A stretch of DNA of 64,000 nt from Aquanectria penicillioides (taxonomy: Eukaryota > Ascomycota > Sordariomycetes > Hypocreales > Nectriaceae): assembly GCA_003415625.1 (NCBI GenBank), contig PYIU01000004.1, positions 3,224,001 to 3,288,000 of the forward strand, written 5' to 3'. Shown here piece after piece: positions 60,022 to 64,000 of this stretch (position 1 is its first letter; every line of letters starts with the position of its first letter). Below the pieces are notes generated by a model that did not search any database, was not told where the DNA came from, and worked only from the letters and a program-made list of their open reading frames with translations. Position numbers and translations under genes: made by a program.

Positions 60022-63000
60022 ATCAGACGATTTGGCTTTGCTCCAAGCCCTGTTTGGCTAGCACTCTGCTGGTCTCGGCGTTGTTGAGCATGGAGAGCTG
60101 AATGCTTCTCCACAGGAACACCACTTGTTCCCGTGGGAATCCACACAAGCTCGTCACCGAGCTCCTGGTGGTTTTTGTTCTGTCAACAAACACTACTACT
60201 GTCCACCTACGATGCAGAATAAAGTTTACACAGACACAACAGTTCGGGATCTTGGCCCAAGTCGCCTCTGAGTGTAGTGTAGGGTAGCCATAGCACCACC
60301 ACGAACACATTTGAACCTCTCCAAGGTTACTCTAGAAATTGGTTGATGTTCCACATTCAAATTGACCTAGAAATGATTTCAAGTGGTTTCTTTTTTCTTT
60401 CTTTCTTTTTTTTCTTATTTCTATTTCTCCCTTCTATGAGTGACAAGCCTCGTGCCCTCGTCAAAGAACGTTGAATTTTGACACACAATTCCAATGACCA
60501 CTCATGTCCACAAACCTCATCCACACGACTCACTGCAAATGCAAACATTCAACGACTTCCCAGGCACCGCGGCGCCACCAAGACGGGGGCCTACAGCTAT
60601 TAAACTTTGAAGGCTCTGGAGTGATGTGCTCCCACGTACGCGATCCACGAAAAGCCACTGGCGCTATGGAAGTCAAGCTGCGGCCACGCCGATGGTTTCT
60701 GGTCATAAGGACTCGGAGCAGCCTGCACAGAGAGGGGGGAAGATTTCCCCATGTCTGACTCAGTCATTGCGATTTTCTCACCATCCCTCGCCTCAGATGT
60801 ATCATCAAGCCACTCCTCCAGGCCACAGGCCACGAGGTCGAAGTCGCGACTGGTGGAGTGGGACCTCTCGGGTTGCCGTAGTCTGGGAGAGTAGAACAAG
60901 CCGGTTCTGCAACAACTTGCTAGCTTGAAGCACTGGGTCAGTGTTATCCTCATGACTCATGAGGGCTTCTGTGATTTCTTTCGCCTTTCCAACGAGAAAT
61001 CATCATCAAGGAGAGTTATTCTGACGCCACGGGGACAAGACAAGGCTTCGAGTACGGCCGGATGGGGAAGACCGAAAAACATCAATTCTCACGCTGGTCG
61101 CCACAATGATTTCAACCCACCAGAGTGTTGCTTACGAATTTTTGATAGTCAGTACTTCTCTTGGCCTGTCAACATCATTCCCAAATTGGCACAAATCTTT
61201 GTCCCTCTGCGATCACGATGCGTCTGGCCAGATGGGCGCACAAGATTGTTATTCAAGATGGTGAGTGCCGTCTAGATAAGGAGCCGGGTCATATAGATCG
61301 CGATGATACATGATTAGATGTGAGACTAAGAATTTGCCTGCCACCTCTCGGTGCAGCAAGTAGGTCATACATGATACACTACTGCTCGCGGCTCAAAGGC
61401 ACCGTGTCACCGTGTCACCGTCATCGTGGACATACACTGGGATCGGAGAAGGACATGGATGGAGCAGGAAGTCTCCAGGCTACTATGACGTTAGTCCATT
61501 GGATGAAAATGGGTTGCCACCTTTGTAGTGATCGCTGCTATTATGTTCTGGTAGGCGCTGGTCCAGGTCCCCAAGCTCGGCGGGGTGGCTTCTGATGCAG
61601 ACCCGCGAGGACTCACAAAGCCGATGCTGTTTTATCATTGACAGAGGTGGTGTATGCGGCGACGCGGGCCTCACGGGCCTCACCGAAAGCTACACCAAGA
61701 GCTTCGTTCAAGAGGTGGCTTGTGGTAGCTCTGGTGGGACCTAGATGCTTCCCGTGTATGGCCACGTGGGGAGCTCATGCCCGAGCTTCAAGCTACCCTG
61801 GCCTTAGGAGAAGTATTGCTGTCAAGCCTCGTGAGTTTATTATTCGCAAGCTCTTTCAAGAGCTCGAGGACAAAGTTGAAAAGAGCTTCTTTGTTGACTT
61901 TGAGAGCTCTTTGGTAAGCCTGCGAATTACTTCAGTGCAGGGAAAGGTTGTCACACACGATCTTATCACGAGTATGGATTGGAGGTGAGCGGCTCCCAGG
62001 CTTGATGGTTGTCAATATCTCGTTCTTTGTTCGATATTTCTAAAAGCAAACCCATCAGGATAAGGTGCTTGGGCGTGAGTGAGCTCTTTTAGGACATGCT
62101 TGTGAGGCAGGCTTGACAGCAAACCCACAGACGACTGTGATGAGGATCAAGCTGTAAACACAGTCCACAAGGGTTCGGTGCTTTTCAAAATAGAGTAAAC
62201 AAAATGACTCAGGCGATAAAATGAAATTGCCGGGGTGGTTGTTTTCTTCAATGACAGAATTTAATGGAGAAGCATGATGGTGCAAAGCTTCTGTCTTGAG
62301 GTGTCGGGTGATGGTTCGGTTGAGAATCAGGAAATCAGGAGAAGCTGTGAGTTGAGGAATGCGCCATCCTCCCACGCGAAGATTGAGTGCAACTCTCCAG
62401 GAGAGTGTATATGTGGATATTTTCGTAAGCAAGCACCACATCGACATCAAAGGTGAGAGTTGACAATTAAGAATACTGGACAAGATGCACACTGTAGGTA
62501 GCTTTGTTTTAGGGTCGTGGTACGTATTCTTGACAGAGTGGCCACGTGAAATGGTCAAGCATGGGCACTGGCAGTGAGAATTGCCATTCAACCAAGCGAC
62601 TAGGATCCTTCACACAGGTTTCCTAGGTGTTGAAATTTTATTTACTTTTTTATTCTGTATTATGATGTATGCGCATATTATTGTACGAGCGATGCAGAGG
62701 TAAAAATCGAAGCCGAAAAGAAAGCAAAAACAGGCCACGTGGAGAATGCTGGATGCGGTAGTTGGATTGTCTCACTAGATCGTGCCTTCTACGGTCGAAG
62801 TATCAGACACACCCTTCGAGCTGTCAGGTGGAGAGGGAAGCGGAGCTATCCCCTCACCTCGATTGCGCTTGCCTTCGATTAGCTCAAGGCCCAAAGTCAA
62901 TCACCCGCTTTCAGCCTCCAGACCCTCCGAGACCATCACAGAACCATCACCTTCAAGATGCAAATCCAAGTCACTCATTCTCTAGCCTCAACACGGAAAC

Positions 63001-63489
63001 AATCGGCCTCTCCTGAACCAAATAAGACCCGACAACCACTGGGTTGTTGCACTTTCCCACGCTTTCCCTATTTGGATTACATTTCACTGCCTGCTTCAGT
63101 CGCCACCACTGTTGTTTGACAATTTCACATCACCATTGTTATGATCACGACTCCTTGTCTCCACGTTTGTTATTGCCCTTGCCTAGGTTCTCAACTTTGC
63201 TATCTCCACGGACACTACAATCTGTTGCACCCGTTTCCCGTTTCGCAGATCTTTCTTGAAGATTTTCTGTCGCCACTGGGTTAATTCTGGCCATGGTGCT
63301 CCCTCACAATGAGGGTGATGGTACCAGGGACATACAGCAACAGAACAACTTCAAAGGAAGCTACGGGTTTGCAGGGAAAACATGAATTCAAATTATCCCA
63401 GGTCCGCGGCCTCAATACTCAAGAGCCTTCACCGTGACCCGCCCATACCCCTCTCTCGGCCGAAGAGGTCATTCCAGTTTCGCACAAAC
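60022..63489. other. gene-poor flank right of the retrotransposon
   Basis: Normal composition returns immediately after the target duplication. Frames are short and none is recognisable. The 62960-63400 segment is C/T-rich, as in promoters or leaders. Confidence 0.5.
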
Positions 63490-63585
63490 ATGAATCGACT
63501 CACCTCAGTCGCTCTGGCAGCGGCCTTCTTGCTTCTACTTCAAATTCAATCTCGTTGCGTGTGTATCTCCACTTCGCCTTGACCC
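63490..63585 (+). CDS. possible first exon of a secreted protein (incomplete)
   Basis: From the ATG at 63490 the frame reads MNRLTSVALAAAFLLLLQI, a good signal-peptide profile, after a C/T-rich leader. The frame stops by 63582, but possible donors (GTTGCG, GTGTGT) follow the signal sequence, so the gene may continue after an intron. I could not place the next exon within the remaining 400 bp. A start at 63382 in the same frame is also possible. Weak call. Confidence 0.25.
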
Positions 63586-64000
63586 TGTTCTAGTCCTTGT
63601 CCACTCGGCGTCCTTGTTGGCGGGCACACATTCAACGCGGGGCTCCACCAAGATGCTCTTCCTACCCCCAGGGTCTCTGAGACACACCTCCTCACGAGGT
63701 CTCACTAGCCAATCCAAAGGGCTGGTGAAAACCACAAGGTTGTTGCTGATTCCATTTACTCACACGCCCATACCTCTCGCCCACCACCTTCATGCTATTA
63801 CGTCCAGACCTATGCTACTCGGGCTTAGTCCCACCCGAAGCTCTGTCGAGTCGAGATTGAGACTTACCCGTCGATAGCTTCCTCACTATGCCGGTCCATG
63901 CTCCGCTTTTTCTTGGTTGCCGCGGACCTGCTCCTACGCTGTGGCGCCGGTTCTCTTTGGGTTTGTGATTACTTCCACAGTGCTTCAAAAACACCTCGGC

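Overview
This window comes from a filamentous ascomycete (Pezizomycotina, most likely a Sordariomycete). The evidence is short GT-AG introns with CTAAC-like branch sites, fungal-specific families (Zn2Cys6 factor, NmrA-like protein, GH76 Dfg5/Dcw1-type mannosidase, arg-6-type acetylglutamate kinase), and two blocks of extreme A+T content typical of repeat-induced point mutation (RIP). No species is claimed.

Layout. 1-3.2 kb: a hypothetical gene, a spacer holding four copies of a 17-bp motif, and a small protein-kinase-like gene. 3.5-8.1 kb: a RIP-destroyed DNA transposon whose two ends can still be read (85-bp terminal inverted repeats, 8-bp target duplication), ending 267 bp before the MED17 start codon. 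8.4-31 kb: a mostly housekeeping block with MED17, a Uls1/Ris1-type SNF2-RING translocase, a membrane nucleotide pyrophosphatase/phosphodiesterase, a tRNA-Phe gene interrupted in its D-loop, a divergent Zn2Cys6 factor/NmrA pair, a Dfg5/Dcw1-like GH76 protein and a Snc-type R-SNARE. 32-39.6 kb: an acetylglutamate kinase gene that has lost the reductase half of the usual fusion, a cytochrome P450, a small single-pass membrane protein and an RNPS1-like RS/RRM protein. 39.6-46.5 kb: a gene-poor stretch rich in microsatellites. 46.6-54.4 kb: a GPI-type fasciclin gene broken by three small lesions, a membrane-anchored GH16-like protein whose two catalytic glutamates are both glutamine, and a tRNA-Thr with an ordinary anticodon-loop intron. 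54.5-60.0 kb: a complete but RIP-mutated Ty1/copia retrotransposon (259-bp LTRs, 5-bp target duplication) inserted 147 bp upstream of the tRNA-Thr. 60-64 kb: no gene I can support, except perhaps the start of a secreted protein.

Functionally the window is a mosaic. It has transcription and RNA genes (MED17, Uls1, RNPS1-like), cell-surface and wall genes (GH76, GH16-like, fasciclin, NPP) and secretion (SNARE), with transposon relics and decaying paralogs between them. I see no biosynthetic cluster. The most unusual object is the tRNA-Phe: its D-loop holds a 54-nt insert with textbook spliceosomal signals (GTATGT, CTAAC, CAG), and the canonical anticodon-loop intron is absent.
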